A program made the translations under genes and the position numbers. Shown piece after piece: positions 9,541-20,810 of a stretch of 64,000 bases of DNA. Source of the DNA: [Empedobacter] haloabium (GTDB taxonomy: Bacteria; Pseudomonadota; Gammaproteobacteria; Burkholderiales; Burkholderiaceae_D); NCBI GenBank assembly GCA_008011715.2, contig CP136508.1:372001-436000 (forward strand), written 5' to 3'. A model generated the notes under the pieces. It worked only from the letters and a program-made list of their open reading frames with translations. It made no database searches and was not told the DNA's origin. Each line of letters opens with the position of its first letter. Positions within the stretch are counted from its first letter, which is position 1.

Positions 9541-10541
9541 CGGAGCAGGCCATTCTCGACGCGGCCGCCACGCTCGAAGCGGGCGGCCTGGTCGCCTTTC
9601 CGACCGAGACCGTGTATGGCCTGGGCGCGGACGCGGAAAACCCCGCCGCGGTCGCCAGCATCTACGCGGCCAAGGGCCGGCCCAACGACCATCCCGTGAT
9701 CGTCCACGTGGCGCCCGGGGCGGACCTGGACTACTGGGTATCCGATATTCCGGACGAAGCGCGCCGGCTGGTCGCCGCGTTCTGGCCCGGCCCGCTGACC
9801 TTGATCCTGAAGCGCCACGCGCACATCCCGGACGCGGTCTCGGGCGGGCAGGACACGGTCGGCCTGCGCTGCCCGTCGCACCCGGTGGCGATGGCGCTGC
9901 TGTCCGCCTTCAAGGGCGGCAAAGGCGGCGTGGCGGCACCCTCCGCCAACAAGTTCGGCAACGTCAGCCCGACCACGGCGCAGCACGTGCGCGACGAGTT
10001 CGGCGATGAGGCCGGCATCACCGTGCTGGACGGCGGGTCCAGCCAGGTCGGCATCGAATCGACGATCCTCGACCTGTCGCGGCTGGCAACCCACGGCCCC
10101 GTGCTGCTGCGCCCCGGCCACATCAGCGCGACGCAGATCGCCGCCGTGATCGGCGCCATGCCGGTCGCCCCGGATGCCAGCGCGCCACGCGCTTCGGGCA
10201 CGCTGGAATCGCACTACGCACCGAAGGCGCCAGTGGCGCTGGTGGTCACCGCGCAATTGGATGCGCTCCTGAACGCGCTGGCGGACAAGGGCCGCCGCGT
10301 CGCGCTGATCCATTATTCTCCGCTGCTGACGCGCGCTGCCGCCCAGCACGCGCTGCCGGAAGACCCGGCCGGCTACGCCCACGGCATCTACGCCGCGCTG
10401 CGCGCGATGGACCGCACGGACGCTGAGCTGATCCTGGTCGAGACCCCGCCGCAGGACGACAACTGGCTGGGCGTCAACGACCGGCTGCGCCGCTCCGCCT
10501 ACGGCTCGGCCGGCATCGTCGAACGGTTCCTGCAAGCGTAA
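9537..10541 (+). CDS. L-threonylcarbamoyladenylate synthase (Sua5/YrdC family with C-terminal domain)
   Basis: A 334-residue protein from a GTG at 9537 that overlaps the purK stop (GTGA). It makes threonylcarbamoyl-AMP for the t6A37 modification of tRNAs. The YrdC domain shows [15 protein letters not shown] near residue 20, [25 protein letters not shown] and [13 protein letters not shown]. The C-terminal Sua5 domain (from about residue 200) includes [15 protein letters not shown]. The two-domain length makes it Sua5-like rather than TsaC. Another t6A pathway gene, tcdA, is present at 23.4 kb but is not linked. Confidence 0.9.
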   Translation: MTEQAILDAAATLEAGGLVAFPTETVYGLGADAENPAAVASIYAAKGRPNDHPVIVHVAPGADLDYWVSDIPDEARRLVAAFWPGPLTLILKRHAHIPDAVSGGQDTVGLRCPSHPVAMALLSAFKGGKGGVAAPSANKFGNVSPTTAQHVRDEFGDEAGITVLDGGSSQVGIESTILDLSRLATHGPVLLRPGHISATQIAAVIGAMPVAPDASAPRASGTLESHYAPKAPVALVVTAQLDALLNALADKGRRVALIHYSPLLTRAAAQHALPEDPAGYAHGIYAALRAMDRTDAELILVETPPQDDNWLGVNDRLRRSAYGSAGIVERFLQA

Positions 10542-10599
10542 CGTACCGGCACCAGCTGCTGGTTGATTGCCACTAGCCGCATTACCCCCAAAGCAGAGG

Positions 10600-10630
10600 C
10601 TGGGGTCAGACCCGCCGGGTCTGACCCCAG
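10600..10630. repeat. REP-like hairpin, perfect-stem type
   Basis: CTGGGGTCAGACCC pairs without mismatch with GGGTCTGACCCCAG around the loop GCC. A second copy at 58927-58955 differs by a compensatory base-pair change. The 10542-10960 region contains no gene and holds this hairpin and the inverted pair at 10683-10777. Confidence 0.8.
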
Positions 10631-10682
10631 GGTTTGGTCTTGGGATGCTGGATACGGGCATTCCGCTGGCGCCACAAGTCTT

Positions 10683-10777
10683 AGGGTCTGTCCCTTCGGG
10701 ACTGACCCTGGTTTTCCATGGCGGCGCGCGCGAATCGATAAAAACCGGGGTCAGTCCCGTTGAACGGGACAGACCCC
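10683..10777. repeat. Inverted pair of REP-like hairpins (BIME-like module)
   Basis: Hairpin one (10683-10709) is AGGGTCTGTCCC / GGGACTGACCCT with a TTC loop. Hairpin two (10747-10777) is GGGGTCAGTCCC / GGGACAGACCCC. Each has a single central mismatch (T-T or A-A). The two are inverted copies around a spacer that starts GGTTTT and ends AAAACC. The module at 38091-38185 has the same layout. Confidence 0.8.
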
Positions 10778-10960
10778 AAGCCCCGAGGCGCCTGCAGAGC
10801 GCTGCTGGTTCGGCAATAGCCCATGCCATGTTGCAATCCGCTCACACCTGTTGTTTTTACCAGAATCGCCCTGTACGGCGCCCGGCATCGCTGGCATATT
10901 AGCCAGATCGCGACCAGCACATCCGTTGGCTGGCACAACAATATCAAGTCAGGAGACACC

Positions 10961-12340
10961 ATGCGTCACACCAAACTAGCCCTTGCCGTTGCCTTCGCCG
11001 CCGTCCTGGCCGGCTGCGGCGGCAACAGCGGCGATCCGCAGCCCGGCGGCCAGACCAACCGCGTCAAGTTCGCGTCCCAGGTCACCTTCGGCGACAGCCT
11101 GTCCGACGTCGGCAGCTACAACGTCGGCACCGTCAAGGCGCTGGGCGGCGGCAAGTTCACGATCAACGGCAACAACGCCACCGTCGCGCCCGAGCTGACC
11201 GGCAAGAACTGGACGGAGCTGATGGCCGCCCAGTTCCAGCTGCCGGCACCGTGCGCGGCGCAGACCGGCCTCGATGGCGACGCCTCGAAGGGCTTTGCGG
11301 TCCCTGTCGTCAACCACCCCGAGTGCTTCGGCTATGCCCAGGGCGGCGCGCGCGTGACCAATCCGATCGGCGCCGGCCACAAGGCGACCGGCAGCCCGGT
11401 CGGCGCGCTGACCGTGCCCGTCGTGACGCAGATCCAGAACCACCTGGCCAAGGTCGGCGGTGCGTTCAAGGGCGACGAAGTGGTGTTCGTGATGGCGGGC
11501 GGTAACGACGTGCTCGTCAGCCTGGCCCAGTTGCAGGCCGGCGCCACCGCCGCCGGCACGACCGCCGGCAAGACGGCCTTCGCCACCAGCCTGGCCACTC
11601 AGCTGGCCGCGGGCACCACCAACCCTGCCACCTCCGCCCAGGCGATCGGCGCGGCCATCGCGACGGCCTCGGCGCAGCCCGGCGCCACCAACGAGCTGAT
11701 CGTGGCGGCTGCCGTCCAGGCCGCCGTGCGCGCCGGCTATACCGCCGCGGCATCGGTCACCGTGTACGGCCCGATGGTCAAGACGGCGGAGCAGGCCGGC
11801 AACGCCGCCGGCGCCAAGGCCGGTGCCGATTACGTGACGGCGCAGGCGCCGGGCCTGGTGGCCGCGCTGGCCACGGCCGGCGCCGAACTGGCCACCTTGG
11901 TCAAGACGCAGCTGATCGGCAAGGGTGCCAACTACGTCGTCGTCAACAACCTGCCGGACGTGGCGACGACCCCGGCCGCGCGCGGCAAGGACGAAGCCAC
12001 GCGCGCGCTGATCGACAAGATGGTGCAGGCGTTCAATACCCAGCTCAATTCGGCGCTGGCGGCCGAACCGAAGGCGCTGATCGTCGACGTGTATGCCGTC
12101 AGCCACGACCAGGCGACCAACCCCGGCCCGTATGGACTGACCAACGTCAGCGAACCGGCGTGCGACCTGGCGTCGCCGAAAAATCCGCTGGCCAGCTCGC
12201 TGGGCTGCACGGCCGCCAGCCTGAAGGCCGGCGATGTCAGCCACTACTCGTTCGCCGACGAAGTGCACCCGACCCCGTTCAACAACCTGCTGCTGGCGCG
12301 TTACGTGTCCCGCTCGATGGTGACGAAAGGCTGGCTCTGA
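10961..12340 (+). CDS. SGNH/GDSL-family lipoprotein hydrolase
   Basis: A 459-residue predicted lipoprotein. The N-terminus MRHTKLALAVAFAAVLAGCGG is a lipoprotein signal with lipobox LAGC, cleaved before the Cys. SGNH blocks are visible: FGDSLSDVGSY with the nucleophile Ser near residue 48, the later GGND block (VMAGGNDVLV) and the Asp-His pair DEVHPTPFNN near the C-terminus. Between GGND and the C-terminal part lies an insertion of roughly 110 Ala/Gly/Thr-rich residues. The family comprises esterases and lipases; the substrate is unknown. AGGAGA precedes the ATG. An OmpW-like gene follows after 27 bp, probably in the same transcript. Confidence 0.85.
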   Translation: MRHTKLALAVAFAAVLAGCGGNSGDPQPGGQTNRVKFASQVTFGDSLSDVGSYNVGTVKALGGGKFTINGNNATVAPELTGKNWTELMAAQFQLPAPCAAQTGLDGDASKGFAVPVVNHPECFGYAQGGARVTNPIGAGHKATGSPVGALTVPVVTQIQNHLAKVGGAFKGDEVVFVMAGGNDVLVSLAQLQAGATAAGTTAGKTAFATSLATQLAAGTTNPATSAQAIGAAIATASAQPGATNELIVAAAVQAAVRAGYTAAASVTVYGPMVKTAEQAGNAAGAKAGADYVTAQAPGLVAALATAGAELATLVKTQLIGKGANYVVVNNLPDVATTPAARGKDEATRALIDKMVQAFNTQLNSALAAEPKALIVDVYAVSHDQATNPGPYGLTNVSEPACDLASPKNPLASSLGCTAASLKAGDVSHYSFADEVHPTPFNNLLLARYVSRSMVTKGWL

Positions 12341-12367
12341 TCGCCACCCCACAATAAAGGAGACACG

Positions 12368-13048
12368 ATGAACAAGACTTTGCATACGGCAGCCAAGCTG
12401 CTGGCGCTGGCTGCCGCCCTGAGCGCCGCCGGTGGCGCGGCGGCGCAGGCCAGGGGCGACTGGACCGTCAAGGTCGGCGTCAACAAGATCACGCCGAAGG
12501 TGGAAAGCGGCGACGTCAGCGCACCCGCGCTGCCCGGCACGAAGGCCGACATCGGCACCGACAGCAAGCCGATCTTTAACCTGGCCTACTTCGTCACCGA
12601 CAATATCGCGGCCGAACTGGACCTGGGTGTGCCGTACCGCCACGACCTGTTCGGCGCCGGCGCCATCGAGGGCACCGGCAAGCTGGGCACGGCCGACGTG
12701 CTGCCGCCCACCTTGTTCGCGCAGTACCGCTTCTTCGGCGCGAACGCCGTGTTCCGCCCCTACGTGGGCGTGGGCGTCACGTACGCCTACTTCCGCCGCG
12801 AGCGCGGCTCGGCCCAGCTGACTGCCGTGCTGAACACGGGCGGCCCGGCGTCGACGTTCTCGCTGGAAGCGAAATGGGCGCCCAGCGTGCAACTGGGCGC
12901 CAGCTATCGGCTGAACGAGCGCTGGTCGGTCGACGGCGGCGTCATCAAGACCAAGGTCAAGACGACGGCGACGTACTCCACCGGGCAAACGCAGGACATC
13001 CGGCTCGATCCGGTCGCGGTCAACGTGGGCGTGACGTTCAAGTTCTGA
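12368..13048 (+). CDS. OmpW-family outer membrane protein
   Basis: A 226-residue protein with a signal peptide (MNKTLHTAAKLLALAAALSAAGGAAAQ, cleavage near residue 27). The mature start, GDWTVKVGVNKITPKVESGD, is typical of OmpW. The barrel strands FNLAYFVTDNIAAELDLGVPY, LFAQYRFFG and RPYVGVGVTYAYF follow, and the protein ends in FKF, a terminal aromatic expected of beta-barrel proteins. OmpW forms a small eight-stranded barrel with a hydrophobic channel. AAAGGAGA precedes the ATG. A strong terminator follows at 13072. Confidence 0.9.
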   Translation: MNKTLHTAAKLLALAAALSAAGGAAAQARGDWTVKVGVNKITPKVESGDVSAPALPGTKADIGTDSKPIFNLAYFVTDNIAAELDLGVPYRHDLFGAGAIEGTGKLGTADVLPPTLFAQYRFFGANAVFRPYVGVGVTYAYFRRERGSAQLTAVLNTGGPASTFSLEAKWAPSVQLGASYRLNERWSVDGGVIKTKVKTTATYSTGQTQDIRLDPVAVNVGVTFKF

Positions 13049-13071
13049 CCGCGCCCGCGCCAGGTCACCAG

Positions 13072-13094
13072 AAGCCGGCCATGCCGGCTTTTTT
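13072..13094 (+). terminator. Rho-independent terminator after the OmpW gene
   Basis: AAGCCGGC and GCCGGCTT pair around a short CAT loop, followed by a run of Ts. Confidence 0.85.
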
Positions 13095-13143
13095 GTTGCC
13101 GTATGCAAACGTGCGCACCGGACCGGCTTGTTATACTCGGCGC

Positions 13144-15548
<2,405 letters not shown>

Positions 15549-15573
<25 letters not shown>

Positions 15574-15638
15574 CCCCGAATATTCTTTCCGGTGACGCCG
15601 GCAAACTTCGGGGTCAGTCCCCGTTGGGGACAGACCCC
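15549..15638. repeat. Inverted pair of REP-like hairpins (BIME-like module)
   Basis: Hairpin one (15549-15577) is GGGGTCTGTCCCC, loop GCA, GGGGACTGACCCC, with a T-T mismatch. Hairpin two (15610-15638) is its reverse complement apart from the loop, with an A-A mismatch. The inner flanks are CCCCGAA and TTCGGGG. Hairpin one overlaps the 3' end of the kinase gene; hairpin two ends 15 bp from the gcdH stop. Confidence 0.85.
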
Positions 15639-15652
15639 AAGACCCCAACCGC

Positions 15653-16837
15653 TTACTGGAACGCCTGGATACCCGTCTGCGCGCGGCCCAGGATCAGCGC
15701 ATGGATGTCATGCGTGCCTTCGTAGGTGTTGACCACTTCCAGGTTGACCATGTGGCGGATGATGCCGAATTCGTCGGAGATACCGTTACCGCCCAGCATG
15801 TCACGCGCGGTACGGGCCACGTCCAGCGCCTTGCCGCAGGAGTTGCGCTTCATCATCGAGGTGATCTCGACGGCCGCCGTGCCGGCGTCCTTCATGCGGC
15901 CCAGCTGCAGGCAGCCCTGCAGGCCCAGCGTGATTTCCGTCTGCATGTCGGCGAGCTTCTTCTGCACCAGCTGGTTGGCGGCCAGCGGACGGCCGAACTG
16001 CTTGCGGTCCAGCACATACTGGCGCGCCGTGTGCCAGCAGCTTTCGGCGGCGCCCAGCGCGCCCCAGGCGATGCCGTAGCGGGCCGAGTTCAGGCAGGTG
16101 AACGGACCCTTCAGGCCGCGCACGTCCGGGAAGGCGTTTTCTTCCGGCACGAACACGTTATCCATGACGATCTCGCCCGTGACGGAGGAACGCAGGCCGA
16201 ACTTGCCGTGAATGGCCGGGGCCGACAGGCCTTCCATGCCTTTTTCCAGTACGAAGCCGCGGATCGCGCCTTCGTCGTCCTTGGCCCAGACGACGAACAC
16301 GTCGGCGACCGGCGAGTTGGTGATCCACATTTTCGAGCCGGTCAGCGCGTAGCCGCCCGCGACTTTTTTCGCGCGGGTGATCATCGAGCCCGGGTCGGAG
16401 CCGTGGTTCGGCTCGGTCAGGCCGAAGCAGCCGATCCATTCGCCCGTCGCCAGCTTCGGCAGGTATTTGCGGCGCTGTTCTTCCGTGCCGAACTCATAGA
16501 TCGGCACCATCACCAGCGACGACTGCACGCTCATCATCGAACGGTAGCCGGAGTCCACGCGCTCCACTTCGCGCGCGATCAGGCCGTACGACACGTAGTT
16601 CAGGCCAGGGCCGCCGTATTCCTCCGGGATCGTCGGGCCCAAGAGGCCCAGCTCGCCCATTTCGCGGAAGATCGACGTGTCCATGCGCTCATGGCGGAAG
16701 GCCTCCAGGATGCGCGGCGCCAGCTTGTCCTGGCAGTACGCGGCGGCGGCGTCACGCACCATGCGTTCGTCGTCGGTCAGCTGTTCGTTCAGCAGCAGCG
16801 GGTCATCCCAATGGAACTGGGCGCGGGCTTGGCTCAT
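15653..16837 (-). CDS. gcdH: Glutaryl-CoA dehydrogenase
   Basis: A 394-residue acyl-CoA dehydrogenase that oxidises and decarboxylates glutaryl-CoA to crotonyl-CoA in lysine and tryptophan degradation. The substrate-specific segment [20 protein letters not shown] contains the Arg that binds the glutaryl carboxylate. FAD-binding segments are [17 protein letters not shown] and [15 protein letters not shown]. The catalytic base is Glu373 in [18 protein letters not shown]. These features separate it from generic short-chain acyl-CoA dehydrogenases. It is transcribed toward the REP-like module. A flavin reductase gene lies upstream on the same strand. Confidence 0.93.
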   Translation of the reverse strand: MSQARAQFHWDDPLLLNEQLTDDERMVRDAAAAYCQDKLAPRILEAFRHERMDTSIFREMGELGLLGPTIPEEYGGPGLNYVSYGLIAREVERVDSGYRSMMSVQSSLVMVPIYEFGTEEQRRKYLPKLATGEWIGCFGLTEPNHGSDPGSMITRAKKVAGGYALTGSKMWITNSPVADVFVVWAKDDEGAIRGFVLEKGMEGLSAPAIHGKFGLRSSVTGEIVMDNVFVPEENAFPDVRGLKGPFTCLNSARYGIAWGALGAAESCWHTARQYVLDRKQFGRPLAANQLVQKKLADMQTEITLGLQGCLQLGRMKDAGTAAVEITSMMKRNSCGKALDVARTARDMLGGNGISDEFGIIRHMVNLEVVNTYEGTHDIHALILGRAQTGIQAFQ

Positions 16838-16928
16838 GTGTCTCTCTCATTGTGGTTTCGGTTCCCTGCATTCTAAAGCGAGGGAAGCGACGCCGGCTTT
16901 TGAAATGGCGACACCAATTTCCGCTTTT

Positions 16929-17451
16929 TCACGCGGGCGTGTGCAGGCCACCCAACTTGCCGTCGTGAAACACCAACGGTTCGCGCGGCGTGAATTCGCA
17001 ATGCTCGACTTCGCCGACGAAGATCACGTGGTCGCCTTCGGGATAGCGGCTGCGGTTGTGGCATTCGAACCAGGCGGTGCAGCCCTGGATGACGGGTTGG
17101 CCGGTGCGCGACAGCTCGAACGCGACCTGCGTGAACGGATCGGTATCGCGTGTCGAGAACAGCTTGGCCATATGGGCCTGGTCGGCCGACAGCACGTTGA
17201 TGACGTAATGCGAGTTGCCGCTGAAGATGGGCATGCTGTTGGCGGCCGTGCGCAGGCTCCACAGCACCAGCGGCGGATCGAGCGAGACGGAGTTGAACGA
17301 ACTGGCGGTCAGCCCGCGGTAGCTGCCGTCGGCCAGCCGCGTCGTGATCACGGTAACGCCTGTCGCTTATACACATCTAGAACTGCGACAGCGCCTGGCG
17401 GAAATGGGTGCTGTCGAACTGTGCGTGGTTGCGCGGGGAACTGGTATTCAT
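16929..17451 (-). pseudogene. Flavin reductase-family protein, interrupted by 13-bp adapter-like insertion
   Basis: From ATG 17451 the protein reads MNTSSPRNHAQFDSTHFRQA then LSQF and a TAG stop. After removing bases 17367-17379 the frame continues ATGVTVITTRLADGSYRG and runs to 16929, giving 169 residues of a typical flavin reductase-like FMN-binding protein. Later segments are TASSFNSVSLDPPLVLWSL, SGNSHYVINVLS and GCTAWFECHNRSRYPEGDH. Such proteins reduce flavin with NAD(P)H for partner oxygenases. The inserted bases form a Tn5/Nextera mosaic end with the neighbouring sequence (see 17360-17378), so the gene is probably intact in the organism and broken only in the assembly. Confidence 0.85.
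17360..17378. other. Tn5/Nextera mosaic-end-like sequence (likely assembly artefact)
   Basis: CTGTCGCTTATACACATCT matches the 19-bp Tn5 mosaic end used in tagmentation libraries (CTGTCTCTTATACACATCT) at 18 of 19 positions. Only 17367-17379 is extra relative to the reconstructed gene; the CTGTCGC part is native coding sequence that happens to resemble the adapter end. Local frames here read LDVYKRQ and MCISDR, the translation of an adapter remnant. Confidence 0.85.
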
Positions 17452-17555
17452 CGAGAGGCCTTGGTTTTCTGCCATTATGCCAAAGTTTGCCAACGCTGAC
17501 CGGCGCGTTCCCGGGGCACGGTATAGTGGCGTTTCGCCAACTTCGTCCCGCACCC

Positions 17556-18704
17556 ATGACCGCCAACCCGACCGCCACGTTTATCCGTTTCTTCGAGTCC
17601 GAAAAAGCCGGTGGCGTCGTGCTGATCTGTTGCACGATCCTGTCGCTGCTGCTGGCCAATTCCACGCTGGGGCCGGCCTATCTCGGGTTCTGGCACCGCG
17701 AGGTGGCCGGCCTCTCCGTCGAGCTGTGGGTCAACGACCTGCTGATGGCGATCTTCTTCCTGTTTGTCGGCCTGGAACTGGAGCGCGAGCTGTACAGCGG
17801 CGAGCTGTCCGACCTGCGCAATGCGCTGCTGCCGATCCTGGCCGCGGTCGGCGGCATCGTGCTGCCGGCCGCGCTGCACGCGGCGTTCAACGCGGGCACG
17901 CCGACCCAGGGCGGCGCCGGCATTCCGATGGCCACCGACATCGCGTTCGCGCTGGGCGTGCTGGCGCTGCTGGGCAGCCGCATTCCCGCCAGCCTGAAGA
18001 TCTTCCTGACGGCACTGGCCGTCATGGACGACCTGGGTGCCATTGTCGTCATCGCCGTGTTTTATACGGCGCACGTGTCGTTGCCTTACCTGGCCGGCGC
18101 GCTGGCCGTGTTCGCGCTGCTGCTGTTGTGCAACCGGGTGCTGCGCGTGATGAAACTGCTGCCCTACCTGGCCGGCGGCGCGCTGATGTGGTTCCTGATG
18201 CTGAAATCGGGCGTGCACGCGACGATCGCCGGCGTGCTGCTGGCGTTCGCCATCCCGTTCTCGCACAAGAGCGAGGACCATGAGTCGCCGTCGCACCGGC
18301 TGGAGCACTGGCTGCACCGGCCCGTCGCGTTCCTGATCCTGCCCGTGTTCGCGCTGGCCAATACCGGCATCGTCATCCCGGCCGACTGGCAGCAGGGCCT
18401 GCTGTCGGAGAACAGCCTGGGCATCATGGCGGGCCTGGTGCTGGGCAAGCCGCTGGGCATCTTCCTGCTGAGCTGGCTGGCCGTCACGGTCGGCTGGTGC
18501 CGCCTGCCGGCCGACCTGGGCTGGCGCCACGTGCTGGGCGCCGGCATGCTGGGCGGGATCGGCTTCACGATGTCGATCTTCATCACCAACCTGGCGTTTC
18601 CGGGTCAGGCGGACGCGATCACGGCGTCGAAGATCGCCATCCTGCTGGCCTCGCTCGTGGCGGGGGCGCTGGGTTTCGTCTGGCTGCGCGGCGCCGCCCG
18701 TTGA
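17556..18704 (+). CDS. nhaA: Na+/H+ antiporter NhaA
   Basis: A 382-residue inner-membrane antiporter that exports sodium in exchange for protons. The ATG at 17556 begins MTANPTATFIRFFESEKAGG, the family start; the long open frame upstream runs through gcdH and the flavin reductase antisense and is not coding. Family motifs are FFLFVGLELERELYSGEL, PMATDIAFALGVLALLG, the ion-binding Asp pair in LAVMDDLGAIVVIAVFY, SGVHATIAGVLLAF and IGFTMSIFITNLAF. The gene is divergent from the flavin reductase, with about 100 bp between their starts. Confidence 0.95.
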   Translation: MTANPTATFIRFFESEKAGGVVLICCTILSLLLANSTLGPAYLGFWHREVAGLSVELWVNDLLMAIFFLFVGLELERELYSGELSDLRNALLPILAAVGGIVLPAALHAAFNAGTPTQGGAGIPMATDIAFALGVLALLGSRIPASLKIFLTALAVMDDLGAIVVIAVFYTAHVSLPYLAGALAVFALLLLCNRVLRVMKLLPYLAGGALMWFLMLKSGVHATIAGVLLAFAIPFSHKSEDHESPSHRLEHWLHRPVAFLILPVFALANTGIVIPADWQQGLLSENSLGIMAGLVLGKPLGIFLLSWLAVTVGWCRLPADLGWRHVLGAGMLGGIGFTMSIFITNLAFPGQADAITASKIAILLASLVAGALGFVWLRGAAR

Positions 18705-18770
18705 AACGGTTGCTCGCGGCATCCATCTGCCATATGCGTTACAGTAACAACATCAACATGGAGAGATGGT

Positions 18771-19304
18771 ATGGCGACGGAAATCGCAGTGCTGGGCGGC
18801 GGATGCTTCTGGTGTACCGAGGCGGTCTACCTGGAAGTGAAGGGCGTGACGAAAGTGGAGTCGGGCTATACGGGCGGCGCGCAGCCGAACCCGACCTACG
18901 AACAGGTGTGCGCCGGCACGACCGGCCATGCCGAGGTCGTGCGACTGGAATTCGATCCGGACGTGATCAGCTACCGCGACATCCTCGAGATCTTCTTCAC
19001 GATCCACGATCCGACCACCCTGAACCGCCAGGGCAACGACGTGGGCACGCAATACCGCTCCGTCATCTATTACCAGTCGCCGGAGCAGGAAGCGATGGCG
19101 CGCCAGGTGATGGCGGAGATGGCGCACGTGTGGGACGCGCCGATCGTCACGGAAATCTCGCCGGCACAGCCGTACTACAAGGCCGAGGACTACCACCAGA
19201 ATTATTTTGCCCAGCACCCGCTGCAGGGCTACTGCGCCTTCGTCGTCGAGCCGAAGGTGACGAAGTTCCGCAAGATGCATGCGGCGCGCCTGAAGGGGCA
19301 GTAA
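18771..19304 (+). CDS. msrA: Peptide-methionine (S)-S-oxide reductase
   Basis: A 177-residue cytosolic enzyme that repairs methionine-S-sulfoxide. The active-site segment GGGCFWCTEAVYLEVKGV has catalytic Cys12. YTGGAQPNPTYEQVCAGTTGHAEVV, IHDPTTLNRQGNDVGTQYRS and YYKAEDYHQNYF complete the MsrA signature. The start has GGAGAGATGGT just upstream. It ends 3 bp from the convergent hydrolase gene with no visible terminator. Confidence 0.95.
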   Translation: MATEIAVLGGGCFWCTEAVYLEVKGVTKVESGYTGGAQPNPTYEQVCAGTTGHAEVVRLEFDPDVISYRDILEIFFTIHDPTTLNRQGNDVGTQYRSVIYYQSPEQEAMARQVMAEMAHVWDAPIVTEISPAQPYYKAEDYHQNYFAQHPLQGYCAFVVEPKVTKFRKMHAARLKGQ

Positions 19305-19307
19305 GCC

Positions 19308-20732
19308 TCAGTCGTGGGATGAGACGCTGAAGCAGCGGCTCTCGTCCTGCGGGCCCAGCACGAACTTGCGCACGGTCGCGCGCGTGCAGGCACCGTTCCA
19401 CCACAGCGAGAAATGGCCGGTGCCCATGGCGACGTACACCTGCACCGGCCCGGTCTCGCGCAGCGCCGCGACGTGGCGCTCGGCGGCGTCCAGCGGCGTC
19501 TTCGCGTCGCGATCACCATGGATGACCAGGATCGGCGGCAACTGTGCCGGCATGCGCGCGAACAGCGCGTCGCGCGGGTACAGCGGCACCGCCGCATTGA
19601 CCAGCAAGCCCGGCAGGGGGCTGGCAAACAGCAGGCCCGCTTCTTCTTCGCGCACGGCCTGGGCGGTGCGGTCCGGTTGCAGGTTGTTTTCCGAGCCGCT
19701 GATCAGGCTGACGAGCGGTACCGACGGTGGCGACTGCGGGAAGCTGCCCAGTTGCGCCATCGTCTGTTGCGCCTCGGCGACCAGGGCCTGCAGCCCCGCT
19801 ACCTTGCCTTCGTCCAGCTCCTTGATCACGTAGGGGATCCGCCCTGTGGCGCCCGGCACGTCCAGCAGGGCACCGAAGAAGCGTTTCAGGTTCTTGCCGG
19901 GGACGTCCGCCAACAGCTGCGGGTCGTTGGCGGCGCGTGCCAGTACCCGGCGGTACACCGCCGCGGCCGGTTCGCCCATGTTGCGCCGGCAGCGCGGGCT
20001 GGCGTCGCAGGCAGCCAGTACCTGGCGTCCCACCGCGTCGGTCACCAGCGAGCGGCGGCTCAGGTCGGCCTTGTCGTCGTCCTGGCGCGGTACCAGCGAG
20101 TCGAGGACGACACCGTCGATGCCCGTCGCGCCGAGCGCCACCGTGCGCAGCACCAGCTGGGTCCCGTAGGACACGCCGTAGACGTAGGTCTTGCCGTGAC
20201 GCGGCATGCGCTCCAGCAGGCGCTTCAGGTCGTGCGCGGCATTCGTCTGCGAGAAGCGGCGCGCCTGGGCCGGCGCGGCCTTCAGGCGGGCGAAGCAGGT
20301 GCCCCATTCGTCGTTGACGAGGGCGGTGCCGCCAGGCGAGCCCGGGGCTTCCTCTTGCGGGCACATGCGCGTGGAAAAACCCGTGCCGCGGTGATCCGGC
20401 AGCAGCAGGTCGAAGCCGGGGAAGGCAGCGCGGAAGGTGTCGATCAGGCCGTAGAACGATGCACCCGATTCGCCCGGGCCGCCGGCGACCAGCCAGACGT
20501 TGCCGCGGCTGGCGCCCTCTGCGGGGAACTTGCGCACGAACAGGTCGATCTCGCCGGCCGTACCGGCTGCGCCGGAAGGATCGGCCGGCACGCGCTCGAC
20601 GGCGCACAGGCTGCCGCGCAGCGCGGCGTCGGTGGCCGCGTCGTCGCATGGCACGAATGGGGCGGCTTTGGCCCCGGACACGAAGACAAGCGAAACCAGG
20701 GCAAGACTGCAGGCGCGGATCAGAAGCGGCAT
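19308..20732 (-). CDS. Secreted alpha/beta hydrolase, tripeptidyl-aminopeptidase-like
   Basis: A 474-residue protein with a signal peptide (MPLLIRACSLALVSLVFVSGAKA). The alpha/beta hydrolase core has GNVWLVAGGPGESGASFYG near the oxyanion region, LLLPDHRGTGFSTRMCPQ, and the nucleophile elbow VYGVSYGTQLVLR. The C-terminus carries the TAP-like segment ILVIHGDRDAKTPLDAAERHVA and a late His in MGTGHFSLWW. This is the layout of secreted proline iminopeptidase and tripeptidyl peptidase relatives (S33). The exact substrate is unknown. Several cysteine pairs suit a periplasmic or extracellular location. Confidence 0.85.
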   Translation of the reverse strand: MPLLIRACSLALVSLVFVSGAKAAPFVPCDDAATDAALRGSLCAVERVPADPSGAAGTAGEIDLFVRKFPAEGASRGNVWLVAGGPGESGASFYGLIDTFRAAFPGFDLLLPDHRGTGFSTRMCPQEEAPGSPGGTALVNDEWGTCFARLKAAPAQARRFSQTNAAHDLKRLLERMPRHGKTYVYGVSYGTQLVLRTVALGATGIDGVVLDSLVPRQDDDKADLSRRSLVTDAVGRQVLAACDASPRCRRNMGEPAAAVYRRVLARAANDPQLLADVPGKNLKRFFGALLDVPGATGRIPYVIKELDEGKVAGLQALVAEAQQTMAQLGSFPQSPPSVPLVSLISGSENNLQPDRTAQAVREEEAGLLFASPLPGLLVNAAVPLYPRDALFARMPAQLPPILVIHGDRDAKTPLDAAERHVAALRETGPVQVYVAMGTGHFSLWWNGACTRATVRKFVLGPQDESRCFSVSSHD

Positions 20733-20810
20733 TGGCGCAAAGGAGTTAGCAAAAAAGCCAGCCTAACCCGACAGCACGGGTTTGTCGAGAGGAAACGCTC
20801 GCGTCTGCGC

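Noticed and set aside
10600..10777. Possible CRISPR array
   Set aside because: The repeats are hairpins in opposite orientations with unequal short spacing and no cas genes; they fit REP/BIME elements instead.
16677..17555. Very long open frame leading into nhaA
   Set aside because: It runs antisense through gcdH and the flavin reductase and has no conserved sequence; NhaA similarity begins only at 17556. It is a high-GC shadow frame.
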